This document shows positions 1-7,390 of a DNA stretch of 64,000 nt, piece after piece (within the stretch, counting starts at the first letter, position 1; each line of letters opens with the position of its first letter). The DNA comes from Enterobacter mori. GTDB lineage: Bacteria; Pseudomonadota; Gammaproteobacteria; Enterobacterales; Enterobacteriaceae. Below the pieces are notes generated by a model. That model made no database searches, was not told where the DNA came from, and worked only from the letters and a program-made list of their open reading frames with translations. The position numbers and the translations under genes were made by a program. The DNA is taken from contig NZ_CP104285.1 of assembly GCF_025244905.1 (NCBI RefSeq), forward strand, positions 1,798,001-1,862,000, given 5' to 3'.

Positions 1-223
1 TTCGTACTGTTTTATGATTTATGCCGTAGCCTTCATTGCGCAACGCCAGGGTAATGCGGCGGTAACCATATCGTCCTTTATGATAATGAAACAGTGCGGC
101 TATTCTTTGCTGTTCGCCCTCATAGCGCTCTCCACTGTCCTCCGCCCTAACGTGCCAGTAGTAAGTGCTGCGAGGCAATCCTGCTATATGAAGCAGCATC
201 CTCAGGTTATGGTTTTGCCTCAA
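1..223 (-). CDS. IS3-family transposase OrfB, N-terminal part only (truncated by window)
   Basis: This is the first ~74 codons of OrfB, the catalytic DDE integrase-fold subunit of an IS3-family transposase. It is the same as the start of the full copy at 47547-48380. Only the N-terminal region is in view (RQNHNLRMLLHIAGLPRSTY, then the start of the HTH_21-like region); the DDE core is off the left edge. It is normally made as an OrfAB fusion by -1 frameshifting from orfA, which ends just upstream at 232. Confidence 0.9.
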   Translation of the reverse strand, partial: MRQNHNLRMLLHIAGLPRSTYYWHVRAEDSGERYEGEQQRIAALFHYHKGRYGYRRITLALRNEGYGINHKTVR

Positions 224-231
224 TTCGGTAA

Positions 232-747
232 TTATTTTTGCTTTGTCTTCTGCTTTTCCCGAATCAAGGCCTGAAGCTTTTTTAGGTAGGCATTTTCCGC
301 CCTCAAGTATTCAAGCTCTTCTTCAACGCTCTGAAACGCTGGAGGGGAATTTTTAAGTTTTTTATCTGACGTTTCGTTCTTACCAGACTTCACCGGACGC
401 CCTCTGGGTTTATCTTGTAAGGCAATAACACCGCCTTCACGGTAAAGGCGCTCCCACTTGCTGACAGTATAAGCGGTTGCGATGCAAAACTCCGCCGCAG
501 CTTTCCGGGATGACTTGTTATGTTGCTGCATCCAGAGCACAACAGACTCTTTGAACTCAGCAGAGTAAGCTCTGGTAGGAATGGAAAAACCGTTCACCCC
601 GTTCACTTTCCAGTGTTCAGTCCAGCGTCTGACCGCTCCGTGATCGACGCCGAACAGCCTGGCCGTTTTCTTTGCACCGTCACCACTGTTCAGATAGTGG
701 AGAACAACTTGTTGCTTGAATTCAGATGAATATTTTTTTCTGCCCAT
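232..747 (-). CDS. IS3-family transposase OrfA (helix-turn-helix, leucine zipper)
   Basis: 171 aa DNA-binding subunit. It has two helix-turn-helix modules of the IS3 HTH type (residues ~5-50, KKYSSEFKQQVVLHYL; and ~60-110, RAYSAEFKESVVLWMQ), then a basic linker and a C-terminal coiled coil (VEEELEYLRAENAYLKKLQAL) used for oligomerisation. Two HTH modules and ~170 aa are typical of the IS150 subgroup. The end of the gene runs through an A-rich stretch (CAAAAATAA) where a -1 shift would join it to OrfB. Identical to the protein at 48389-48904. Confidence 0.93.
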   Translation of the reverse strand: MGRKKYSSEFKQQVVLHYLNSGDGAKKTARLFGVDHGAVRRWTEHWKVNGVNGFSIPTRAYSAEFKESVVLWMQQHNKSSRKAAAEFCIATAYTVSKWERLYREGGVIALQDKPRGRPVKSGKNETSDKKLKNSPPAFQSVEEELEYLRAENAYLKKLQALIREKQKTKQK

Positions 748-802
748 TGAAACGCAAAACCCCTAATCGTTGGATGTCCAACTTTCGGGGTTCACTTCAT
801 AC

Positions 803-816
803 GGGCGGCCTTTTTT
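803..816 (+). terminator. right half of a rho-independent terminator split by the IS
   Basis: GGGCGGCC followed by six T directly after the IS end. The matching left arm would be on the far side of the IS, outside the window. The same arrangement is seen in full at the second copy (47500-47512 and 48961-48972). The terminator nature is inferred from the half-site and that parallel. Confidence 0.5.
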
Positions 817-866
817 ATTTCCCCTCAAACATTCTGAGAGGATCAATAGCAATAAGAGGGGGCTGA

Positions 867-1271
867 ATGTCCGCAGAACCAATAACTGCAACGATAACGG
901 CGGGCGTGGCTGCTGGTACAACCGGAATCACCTTCGCCACGCTTTTTCCAGAGGCTACGCCAGCAGTGATGGTCTGCTCCCTCGCAGGGGCTGCGCTATA
1001 TATCCTCAGCTCTGAGGACCACAAAATCTGGAAGCAGATTCTTTTTGCGCTCATTTCGTTTATCGGTGGCATTTACTGTGCCGGTACTGCTTCAGAAATT
1101 ATCGCCGCCCTTATCAACGCCGGCCTGAATCAGCTTAGCCCGCCAGTCACTATCAAGGTTTCGCCAGCGATTGGCGCACTGGCGGCTTCAACGGTTTCCG
1201 TGACAATTCTGCTGCGCATTCTTGCCCGCTCAAAAACAGGCAATCTGCCCGGCGTGAAGGGGGAAGAATGA
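867..1271 (+). CDS. putative phage holin
   Basis: 134 aa small hydrophobic protein with four likely membrane segments (~residues 5-22, 30-48, 55-75, 100-118) and a short charged C-terminus (ARSKTGNLPGVKGEE). It is the first of the lysis genes and overlaps the second holin-like gene by 4 nt (ATGA). Start ATG follows a purine-rich GAGGGGG site. Holins permeabilise the inner membrane so that endolysin reaches the cell wall. The position right before another small membrane protein and an endolysin supports the role; the exact family is not certain. Confidence 0.7.
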   Translation: MSAEPITATITAGVAAGTTGITFATLFPEATPAVMVCSLAGAALYILSSEDHKIWKQILFALISFIGGIYCAGTASEIIAALINAGLNQLSPPVTIKVSPAIGALAASTVSVTILLRILARSKTGNLPGVKGEE

Positions 1272-1564
1272 CGTGGCTGCTGCTGAACTTTCCATGGCTG
1301 TTGCTTCACCTTAATGCACTGGCCTGCATCATGATTTCGTTCCGCCTGATGTTTTTCCGTAAGCGCAGTATGCGGCGCCGCCGGGTAATGGAGTTTCTGG
1401 CGTATGGGCTGATTCTGGCTCCTGCATACACGGCTTTCCGCATCTGGCACGGCGATTATGTGCAGGTCGATTACGGTGAAATCCTCATTAATCTTGTTGT
1501 CTGCGTGGCTGTCTGGCGTGCGGGCGGCAATATCGCTCGCATTACGGGAGAGAGCACAACGTGA
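1268..1564 (+). CDS. putative 3TM holin / antiholin
   Basis: 98 aa. It has three hydrophobic segments (~3-22, 41-58, 68-86) separated by a very basic cytoplasmic loop (FRKRSMRRRRVM), matching the 3TM phage holin type. It overlaps the upstream holin gene by 4 nt and the endolysin gene by 4 nt, so the three are translationally coupled. With two holin-like proteins side by side, one may act as holin and the other as antiholin or accessory; the sequence does not say which. Confidence 0.7.
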   Translation: MTWLLLNFPWLLLHLNALACIMISFRLMFFRKRSMRRRRVMEFLAYGLILAPAYTAFRIWHGDYVQVDYGEILINLVVCVAVWRAGGNIARITGESTT

Positions 1565-2190
1565 ACCAAACACAATTTCAAAAGGCGGCAGGTATCAGCG
1601 CCGGGCTAGCCGTGCGCTGGTTTCATTACATCGATGCTGCAATGAAAGAATTCGGCATTACCGCACCGCTTGACCAGGCCATGTTCATCGCACAGATAGG
1701 GCATGAGTCCGGAGGGTTCACCCAGTTGGTGGAAAACCTGAACTATGCGGCGGAAAAACTGGTTCCGACGTTCGGCAGCCACCGCATTACCCCCCAGCAG
1801 GCCGCCGCACTCGGCAGAACGGCAACTCAACCGGCCAACCAGAAAGCGATCGCCAATCTGGTTTACGGCGGTGAGTGGGGTAAAAAAAACCTGGGCAACC
1901 AGACCGCTGGTGATGGCTGGAAATATCGCGGACAGGGACTAAAGCAAATCACCGGTCTGAACAACTATCGCAGCTGCGGCCAGTCGCTAAAGCTTGACTT
2001 GGTGTCGCACCCCGAATTGCTGCAGGTGGATGAGCACGCCGTCCGTTCTGCTGCGTGGTTTTATGTGTCCCGTGGTTGCCTGCTTCACTCCGGCGATGTT
2101 GAGCGCGTAACGCTGCTTATCAATGGCGGTAGTAACGGGCTGGATAAACGCCGCGCGCTGTTTAACCTGGCGAAATCCGTAATGGTGTGA
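1561..2190 (+). CDS. endolysin, glycoside hydrolase family 19 (chitinase-like)
   Basis: 209 aa with no signal peptide. The GH19 catalytic glutamate lies in FIAQIGHESGGFTQ (~residue 50), followed by GEWGKKNLGNQTAGDGWKYRGQG and QITGLNNY, the usual substrate-cleft motifs of phage GH19 lysins. It degrades the peptidoglycan glycan strand and needs a holin for release. Start is GTG at 1561, overlapping the previous stop by 4 nt. The length is normal for a phage GH19 enzyme. Confidence 0.92.
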   Translation: MNQTQFQKAAGISAGLAVRWFHYIDAAMKEFGITAPLDQAMFIAQIGHESGGFTQLVENLNYAAEKLVPTFGSHRITPQQAAALGRTATQPANQKAIANLVYGGEWGKKNLGNQTAGDGWKYRGQGLKQITGLNNYRSCGQSLKLDLVSHPELLQVDEHAVRSAAWFYVSRGCLLHSGDVERVTLLINGGSNGLDKRRALFNLAKSVMV

Positions 2191-2191
2191 G

Positions 2192-2719
2192 GTGGAATGT
2201 CCCGTGAAATTGGCTCCTTTCCCAATAGCAGTAGTAATTATTGCGGTTCTCTCAATAGCGCTCGTTAAAAGTTGCTCATACGCCAGCAGCATACAGAGTG
2301 ATAACGATGTTCTACGGAGTGACAACTCTTTGCAGGGGCAGGTGATTGCCACTCAGGCCTTCAACTTCAATCGGTTCAATCAGATCGTAGAACACGCCAA
2401 CAGGTTGAATTCACTTATTGACGTCAGCACTGAAAAAACTGTCATCGAATACCGGGAGATTCTCCGCCGTGAAAAAACCTGTGATCTGCCTGTTCCTGCT
2501 GATATTGCTGGTGGGCTGTACGAATACGCGTACCGTTTACGTTCAAGCGCAATGCACGCCGATACCGACACAGTTGACGAAGCCGATGATCGTGCCGCTG
2601 CCACCAGCGCAATGACATATTGCCAGGCTGTTCTCTGGATTAAGCCTCTGTTGGCCGTTATTGAGAAGGGTAACAATAACCTGGCGGGTATACGAGAGAT
2701 TGAGAAGTTACGAAAATGA
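2192..2719 (+). CDS. Rz-like inner-membrane spanin (i-spanin)
   Basis: Up to 175 aa from GTG at 2192; a second in-frame GTG at 2204 is equally plausible. There is one N-terminal transmembrane segment (PIAVVIIAVLSIALVKSC), then a soluble, mostly helical periplasmic part, as in Rz. With the embedded Rz1 lipoprotein it would form the spanin complex that fuses inner and outer membranes at the end of lysis. It starts 1 nt after the endolysin stop. Recognition rests on topology, position and the nested gene rather than a strong sequence motif. Confidence 0.75.
   Translation: MECPVKLAPFPIAVVIIAVLSIALVKSCSYASSIQSDNDVLRSDNSLQGQVIATQAFNFNRFNQIVEHANRLNSLIDVSTEKTVIEYREILRREKTCDLPVPADIAGGLYEYAYRLRSSAMHADTDTVDEADDRAAATSAMTYCQAVLWIKPLLAVIEKGNNNLAGIREIEKLRK
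2469..2615 (+). CDS. Rz1-like outer-membrane lipoprotein spanin, nested inside Rz
   Basis: 48 aa, reading in another frame inside the Rz gene from GTG at 2469. A signal peptide (KKPVICLFLLILLVGC) ends in a lipobox LVGC, so Cys17 would be lipidated. The mature part is short and proline-rich (CTPIPTQLTKPMIVPLPPAQ), the hallmark of Rz1. Full nesting within Rz is as in lambda. Confidence 0.8.
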   Translation: MKKPVICLFLLILLVGCTNTRTVYVQAQCTPIPTQLTKPMIVPLPPAQ

Positions 2720-3089
2720 ATAATGTCCGTTGACATTGTTAGCGTGATTCTCATTAAACAACCTCAACTGCTACATTACAGTGCTTCATCATGCAATTAG
2801 CTTTTTCACCAATGGCTTAGATCCAGAGAAAGTTACTGACGTTATCTAATGACAAGATGAACGTAGCTTTTGTGTAGTTTTTCAGCGAATAGGATTATCT
2901 GAATTTAGCATTTTTGGCTTGTATAAACTGTGGGTAAGTAGCTATAGTCACGTCATAGATAGTATTTTTGCATCTTTTTCAAGCCTCTTTTGAGGCTTTT
3001 TGCACATTTAAATATGACAACAATGGCACATATAGTATGTCCCCCTTGGCACAGGCACTATATGTAGCGCTATAAAAGGAGCTATCATT
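2720..3089 (+). other. 370-bp gap with terminator and an inverted repeat
   Basis: No gene is seen. A rho-independent terminator closes the lysis operon at 2981-3001 (AAGCCTC-TTTT-GAGGCTT plus T-run). Downstream is a 9-bp inverted repeat, ACATATAGT (3028-3036) and ACTATATGT (3057-3065), around a 20-nt centre. It could be an operator or a leader hairpin for the next gene pair. A good Shine-Dalgarno (AAGGAG, 3076-3081) precedes the ATG at 3090. I could not fix a sigma70 promoter with confidence. Confidence 0.6.
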
Positions 3090-3290
3090 ATGACCCCAGC
3101 TGAGTTCTACGATGTTTACAATATCAAGCCGGCAGAAATGTTGACTGGTGAAACTGTTAACAACTTCGCTTCTCGTGTAATGGCACAGCAAACTAGTACG
3201 AGTGGAAACACAGGTGTTTGGTACTCACAAGGTACCGCTACACAATCGAAGCAAAACCAAACTACAAGTCATCAACTTTACACGTACTAA
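3090..3290 (+). CDS. small protein of unknown function, partner of the SDH-type protease
   Basis: 66 aa, soluble, rich in Thr, Gln and Ser in its second half (VMAQQTSTSGNTG...TATQSKQNQTT); no motif recognised. Strong ribosome site (AAGGAG, 8 nt spacing). The stop is 3 nt before the ATG of the protease gene at 3294, so the two are almost surely co-transcribed and coupled. Together they lie between terminators (2981-3001 and 4214-4238), in the position where lambdoid phages carry cargo genes. It may be a substrate, regulator or adaptor of the protease; that is only inference. Confidence 0.65.
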   Translation: MTPAEFYDVYNIKPAEMLTGETVNNFASRVMAQQTSTSGNTGVWYSQGTATQSKQNQTTSHQLYTY

Positions 3291-3293
3291 TTT

Positions 3294-4196
3294 ATGCCTA
3301 ATTGGAGCGACGTACTGGGCGAGATAACGGCTCTCGCCCATAAAAGTCCTATGGATGAGGTTCGCCGTAAATACTTATCTCAACTTTCGAATCATACTGG
3401 AAGAAATGTAATCACATATTACTCAGGGTGGTTACAGCATGGTGGTGCAGAAGTACGCCATCTTACTCAGATGACTGATGATGATAAGAACGGGTTGATG
3501 ACAGCCATCAATGGTTTAGATGTATCAAAAGGGTTGGATTTGATACTTCATACTCCTGGTGGTGATATTGCCGCTTTGGAATCAATCGGGCATTACTTAA
3601 GGTCGAAGTTTGGAACTAACATCAGAGCAATTGTTCCTATGATTTCAATGTCCTGCGGAACTATGCTTGCATGTTGTGCCAATGAAATCATCATGGGTAA
3701 ACAGTCCAACATTGGCCCAATTGATCCTCAGTTCAACGGTTTCTCTACCCATGCCATCATTGAAGAATGGAATCGTGCGCAGACGGAAATTTTTCAAAAT
3801 CCCGCAGCTGTTCAGATGTGGCAGTTCATTCTTCAAAAGCTGAACCCGACGATAATCGGCGAGTGTGAGAAAGCAATAAAATGGGCAAATGAGATTGTTA
3901 AGCATTGGCTTATGACAGGCATGTTTGATAATGATCCTGAGGCAGAATCAAAAGCAACACATGTTTGTTCAGAGTTAAACAACCATCACACAACCTATAC
4001 CCACTCGCGTCATATTCATTTTGATAAGGCGCAGAAAATTGGGTTGAATGTTACCGAACTTGAAAGTGATCAAGTACTTCAAGATTTGGTTTTGACTATA
4101 CATCACAGCTACATGCATTCTTTTGGTGGAGCACCACTGGCAAAAATCATTGAAAATCATAACGGTAACGCAATGATTTGGAATATCCAGTCTTAA
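3294..4196 (+). CDS. SDH-family Clp-fold serine protease (phage cargo)
   Basis: 300 aa. It has the Clp/SppA crotonase-like fold of the serine dehydrogenase proteinase family: LDLILHTPGGDIAALESIG (~82-100), the nucleophile region MSMSCGTMLA (probable Ser120) and the strong family signature GPIDPQF (~141-147). No signal peptide or membrane segment at the N-terminus, unlike many family members. It forms a two-gene unit with the 66-aa protein upstream and ends at its own terminator. It is not a usual lysis or packaging gene, so it is most likely a lysogenic-conversion or anti-competitor cargo gene. Family assignment is fairly sure, function unknown. Confidence 0.8.
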   Translation: MPNWSDVLGEITALAHKSPMDEVRRKYLSQLSNHTGRNVITYYSGWLQHGGAEVRHLTQMTDDDKNGLMTAINGLDVSKGLDLILHTPGGDIAALESIGHYLRSKFGTNIRAIVPMISMSCGTMLACCANEIIMGKQSNIGPIDPQFNGFSTHAIIEEWNRAQTEIFQNPAAVQMWQFILQKLNPTIIGECEKAIKWANEIVKHWLMTGMFDNDPEAESKATHVCSELNNHHTTYTHSRHIHFDKAQKIGLNVTELESDQVLQDLVLTIHHSYMHSFGGAPLAKIIENHNGNAMIWNIQS

Positions 4197-4213
4197 TCCC
4201 CCTGTCTGATTCC

Positions 4214-4238
4214 AGCCTCGCCTATGCGGGGCTTTTTT
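4214..4238 (+). terminator. rho-independent terminator after the protease gene
   Basis: GCCTCGC-CTAT-GCGGGGC with one G.T pair, followed by TTTTTT. It ends the cargo unit before the cos region. Confidence 0.8.
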
Positions 4239-4317
4239 ATGCGTATTGCATACTCAAATCAAACTAGAGTCGTTTAGCAGAGAATTCAAAACGGCGGTCG
4301 GACCTGTGTTTTCTTAT

Positions 4318-4358
4318 GGGTCCTCCCGAAGGAGGTGTCTGCCACGGGGCGGCGACCT
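4318..4358 (+). other. lambda-type cos site (cosQ GGGTCCT and cosN GGGCGGCGACCT)
   Basis: 4347-4358 is GGGCGGCGACCT, exactly the 12-nt cohesive end of phage lambda. Its right flank also matches lambda in part (CG, then CGCTATTcATGAA). GGGTCCT at 4318-4324 equals the lambda cosQ core and sits 29 nt upstream of the 12-mer, against about 30 nt in lambda. It lies in the gene-free stretch 4239-4534 before the HNH and terminase genes. Lambda facts are from memory of its end sequence; cleavage here is inferred. Confidence 0.85.
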
Positions 4359-4534
4359 CGTAGTCTCTCGCTATTCATGAAGTTCTGACGGCAATCTTTG
4401 CTTCCTTTCGTATTGTGACTTTGTCTGATCCCTTACTGCGGTTATCTCATCAATTGTCCCCTCTGGCGGATATAGCGAGTCTCGCTGGAGTCGACACATA
4501 TGAACAAACTTAAACATAAGGTTGGTTGTTAGTT

Positions 4535-4897
4535 ATGCCCCCACGTATCAAAAGGCCATGCAGGCACAAAGGCTGTGTTGCCCTGACAAATGACTCAAGC
4601 GGCTACTGCGATGAACATCGGCAGCAGCATGCCGGTGAAGGATGGCGCAACTATCAGAATGGCAAAAGTCGACACGAACGTGGATACGGGCGTCCCTGGG
4701 AAGTCAGGCGTGCACGTATTCTCCAGCGAGATAAACACATCTGCCAGGCGTGCCGACGCGTTGGCATAGCAACACGTGCGAGTACCGTCGACCATGTCCT
4801 CGCTAAGGCTCACGGCGGAACGGATGATGATTTCAATCTGGAAGCATTGTGCTGGCCATGCCACAGAGCCAAGACCGCAAGAGAACGTCTCAGGTGA
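4535..4897 (+). CDS. HNH endonuclease of the packaging module
   Basis: 120 aa from ATG 4535 (a TTG at 4526 would add three codons). N-terminal Cys cluster (CRHKGC...CDEH) and a C-terminal HNH nuclease: CQAC, DHVLAKAHGGTDDDFNLEALCWPCH, with the paired CxxC zinc ligands and catalytic His of the HNH fold. HNH proteins beside P27/HK97-type terminases (for example HK97 gp74) assist terminase cutting at cos. It sits between cos and the small terminase gene. Confidence 0.88.
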   Translation: MPPRIKRPCRHKGCVALTNDSSGYCDEHRQQHAGEGWRNYQNGKSRHERGYGRPWEVRRARILQRDKHICQACRRVGIATRASTVDHVLAKAHGGTDDDFNLEALCWPCHRAKTARERLR

Positions 4898-5032
4898 AAC
4901 TCGGTCGCTCAGCGCATGGGGAGGGGGGATAAAATCCCAAAACCCTTTCGCTTTTAAGGACTGCCACTCCCGGTAGTTTTTTGCGCGTGAGAAATAAGAA
5001 TTTTTTTTTGATGATTTTTGAGGTGTTTCGCT

Positions 5033-5467
5033 ATGAGTACCGGAGTGAGATCGCCGGGGGGAGGTCGTAAGCCGAAGAAGACCGGAACGCAGGTAAGTTC
5101 TCTGACTCGTGCAGTTTCACCGCCAGATGAACTGCTGGGTGAGATGGCGATCGATGCCTGGAAACGAACCTGCAAAATTCTGATTAACCGTGGTTCGTTT
5201 GAAATGGAGGACTGCTATCTGCTGATGGAATATTGCAATACGGTGCAGCTCCTTTACGACGCGAACCAGGAAATAAAAGCTGATGGGATTGGGGATGAAA
5301 CTGCTGCCGGTGGGCAGAAAATGGGAGCTGCAGTAAAGGCGCGGGATAAGTATATCTCACAGCTTATCCGTCTTAGCGTAGTTCTGAAACTTGATCCCAA
5401 CAGCAGAGCCAGAAAACGCGCGCCGGGCGAAGAAAGTAAATCCGGCAATGAATTTGACGAATTTTGA
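5033..5467 (+). CDS. terminase small subunit, P27 family
   Basis: 144 aa from ATG 5033, preceded by GAGGTG; upstream in-frame TTG at 5018 is less likely. The basic N-terminus (GGGRKPKKTGTQ) followed by the P27-type helical core (PPDELLGEMAIDAWKRTCKILINRG ... LMEYCNTVQLLYDANQEI) and a C-terminal SKLKLDPNSRAR-like stretch identify it. It binds the packaging site and directs the large subunit. The large subunit follows after 34 nt. Confidence 0.88.
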   Translation: MSTGVRSPGGGRKPKKTGTQVSSLTRAVSPPDELLGEMAIDAWKRTCKILINRGSFEMEDCYLLMEYCNTVQLLYDANQEIKADGIGDETAAGGQKMGAAVKARDKYISQLIRLSVVLKLDPNSRARKRAPGEESKSGNEFDEF

Positions 5468-5501
5468 TTGGGGCGATGGTCCCAAGTTTTAGGGACATAT
5501 T

Positions 5502-7217
5502 ATGGCCGCGTACCCGAGCGTCAATATGGCGAACCAGTATGCGCGGGATGTGCTGAACGGGAAAATACTCACCTGCAAGAGCATCCAGCTGGCATGCCAG
5601 CGCCATTTTAATGACCTGAAAATTTCTCTCGATAAGGGTTATCCCTACCGATTCGACCGCGAACTGGCCGAACGCGCCTGCCGTTTCGTTCAGCTTTTAC
5701 CGCATTCCAGCGGTGATTTAGCCGGTCAAAAACTGAAGCTGGAACCCTGGCAGGCGTTTGCATTCAGCTCAATTTTCGGCTGGGTCACGAAAAAGACCAA
5801 AAAGCGCCGATTTCGCGAAGCGTATATCCGGGTAGCCAGGAAAAACGGGAAATCGTTTTTCGCGGCAGGCATAGGCACGTACATGTTCTGCGCTGACGGT
5901 GAAAACAGCGCGGAAGTGTACTGCGGGGCCACCACGATGGCGCAGGCGAAAAAGGTCTTCACCCCAGCCAGGCAGATGGCAGATCGCCTTCCGTCGCTCC
6001 GTTCAAAATTCAATATTTCGGTCTGGGTTGACAGCCTGACCCGTCCGGACGGTTCGCTGTTCGCGCCCATCGCCGGGAAGCCTGGCGACGGTGACAGCCC
6101 TCACTGCGCGATCATTGATGAATATCATGAGCACGATACGGATCACATGTATGAAGCCATGACGCTGGGCATGGGCGCACGTTCGCAGCCACTGACGCTT
6201 ATCATCACCACGGCGGGTACGTCGCTGGAATCGCCATGCTACGACAAGGATAAGCAGGTCAAGGAGATGCTCAACGGGCATGTGCCTAACGACCGCCTGT
6301 TTGGCCTGGTTTATGAGCTCGATGAAGGGGACGACTGGACCGACCCGACCAACTTCATTAAAGCGAACCCTAACCTCAACGTGTCGATATCGTATGACGA
6401 TCTGCTGGCGGAGATGGAGGTCGCTAAACAGGTTCCGCGCAAGGTCAACGCCTTTAAAACGAAGCGTCTGAATATCTGGGTATCCGGTAAAGCCGCGTTC
6501 TACAACATGACGCAATGGCATGCCGCCGCCGATAAATCCCTGCGCTACGAGGACTTTGCAGGCGAGGATTATTACCTCGGTCTGGACCTCGCCCAGCGTC
6601 TTGATCTTAACGCGGGTGTTGGCGTTTTCGTCCGCGAAATTGAGGGTAAGAAACACTACTACTGCATCAGGCCGAAATTCTGGGTACCGGAGGACACGGT
6701 CCGGAGCACGGACCCGAAAATTGCCAAAACTGCAGACCGGTATGTGAAGTTCGTCGAAATGGGGGCGCTTGAAGCGACAGATGGGGCAGAAGCGGATTAT
6801 CGCGAAATCCTGGCCAGCATTATCGACCTTCAGGAAATTGATAAGGTCCGCGTCAGCGAAATCCCCATTGACCCCAGCGGGGCTACGGCACTCAGCCACG
6901 AGCTGCAGGACCACGGGTTTGAGCCCATTTCTATCCGGCAGGACTACACCAACATGTCGCCGCCGATGAAGGAGCTGGAAGCGGCGCTCGCTGGCGGTCG
7001 GTTCCACCATGACGGAAACCCGGTCCTGTCATGGTGTATCAGCAACGTTATCGGAAAAAATGTCCCTGGAAGCGACGATATCGTCCGGCCTACGAAGGGC
7101 GACAAGCAGTCAAAAATCGATGGCGCGACAGCGCTGTTTATGGCTATAGGCCGCGCAATGCTGAACGGTCGGGCCAGCAATCAATCCGTTTATGATGAGG
7201 AAGACGTCGCATGTTAA
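5502..7217 (+). CDS. terminase large subunit, HK97/P27 type (Terminase_1)
   Basis: 571 aa packaging motor and nuclease. The ATPase domain has Walker A at ~112-118 (ARKNGKS) and Walker B at ~202-207 (CAIIDE, Glu catalytic). ITTAGTS (~235-241) is the coupling motif. The RNase-H-like nuclease domain begins at YYLGLDLAQRLD (Asp362), with a later acidic residue near SKIDGATAL. It fills capsids with DNA cut at cos. The stop overlaps the small membrane-protein gene that follows by 7 nt. Confidence 0.95.
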   Translation: MAAYPSVNMANQYARDVLNGKILTCKSIQLACQRHFNDLKISLDKGYPYRFDRELAERACRFVQLLPHSSGDLAGQKLKLEPWQAFAFSSIFGWVTKKTKKRRFREAYIRVARKNGKSFFAAGIGTYMFCADGENSAEVYCGATTMAQAKKVFTPARQMADRLPSLRSKFNISVWVDSLTRPDGSLFAPIAGKPGDGDSPHCAIIDEYHEHDTDHMYEAMTLGMGARSQPLTLIITTAGTSLESPCYDKDKQVKEMLNGHVPNDRLFGLVYELDEGDDWTDPTNFIKANPNLNVSISYDDLLAEMEVAKQVPRKVNAFKTKRLNIWVSGKAAFYNMTQWHAAADKSLRYEDFAGEDYYLGLDLAQRLDLNAGVGVFVREIEGKKHYYCIRPKFWVPEDTVRSTDPKIAKTADRYVKFVEMGALEATDGAEADYREILASIIDLQEIDKVRVSEIPIDPSGATALSHELQDHGFEPISIRQDYTNMSPPMKELEAALAGGRFHHDGNPVLSWCISNVIGKNVPGSDDIVRPTKGDKQSKIDGATALFMAIGRAMLNGRASNQSVYDEEDVAC

Positions 7218-7390
7218 CGGCAATTATTACCTTTATGATCGGCCTGTTCGGCGCGGCGCTTATCTCGTTTGGCGCGTGGATGGTGTTTCCGCCTGCAGGC
7301 GTTATTGCTGCAGGCGTGTTTTGCCTGCTGGCATCCTATTTTGCTGCCAGAGCCGCTGCGCCTGCGAATGATTCTCTAGGGGGTAACTGA
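7211..7390 (+). CDS. small membrane protein between terminase and portal
   Basis: 59 aa, beginning MLTAIITFMIGLFGAALISF. Two hydrophobic segments (~2-22 and ~28-47) suggest a hairpin in the inner membrane. The ATG at 7211 overlaps the terminase stop and its own TGA overlaps the portal ATG by one base, so it is translationally coupled to both. Short membrane proteins in this place are common in HK97-like prophages but have no known role. Confidence 0.7.
   Translation: MLTAIITFMIGLFGAALISFGAWMVFPPAGVIAAGVFCLLASYFAARAAAPANDSLGGN

Larger units (their letters stand above)
1..799 (-). mobile_element. IS3-family insertion sequence (IS150-like), partial copy cut by the window edge
   Basis: Base for base this stretch appears identical to 48158-48956, the orfA half of the complete copy further right. 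It holds orfA and the start of orfB on the minus strand. The terminal inverted repeat ends at 799 (minus-strand reading TGAAGTGAACCCCGAAAG). Beyond it the two copies diverge: TACGGGCGGCC here, AGATGGCGGCC at copy 2. The left end and target duplication lie outside the window. The right flank is the GC-rich arm and T-run of a rho-independent terminator. Confidence 0.95.

Noticed and set aside
6003..7010. 335-codon open frame antisense to the large terminase gene
   Set aside because: Opposite to all late phage genes and inside a confident coding region; composition is that of a shadow frame.
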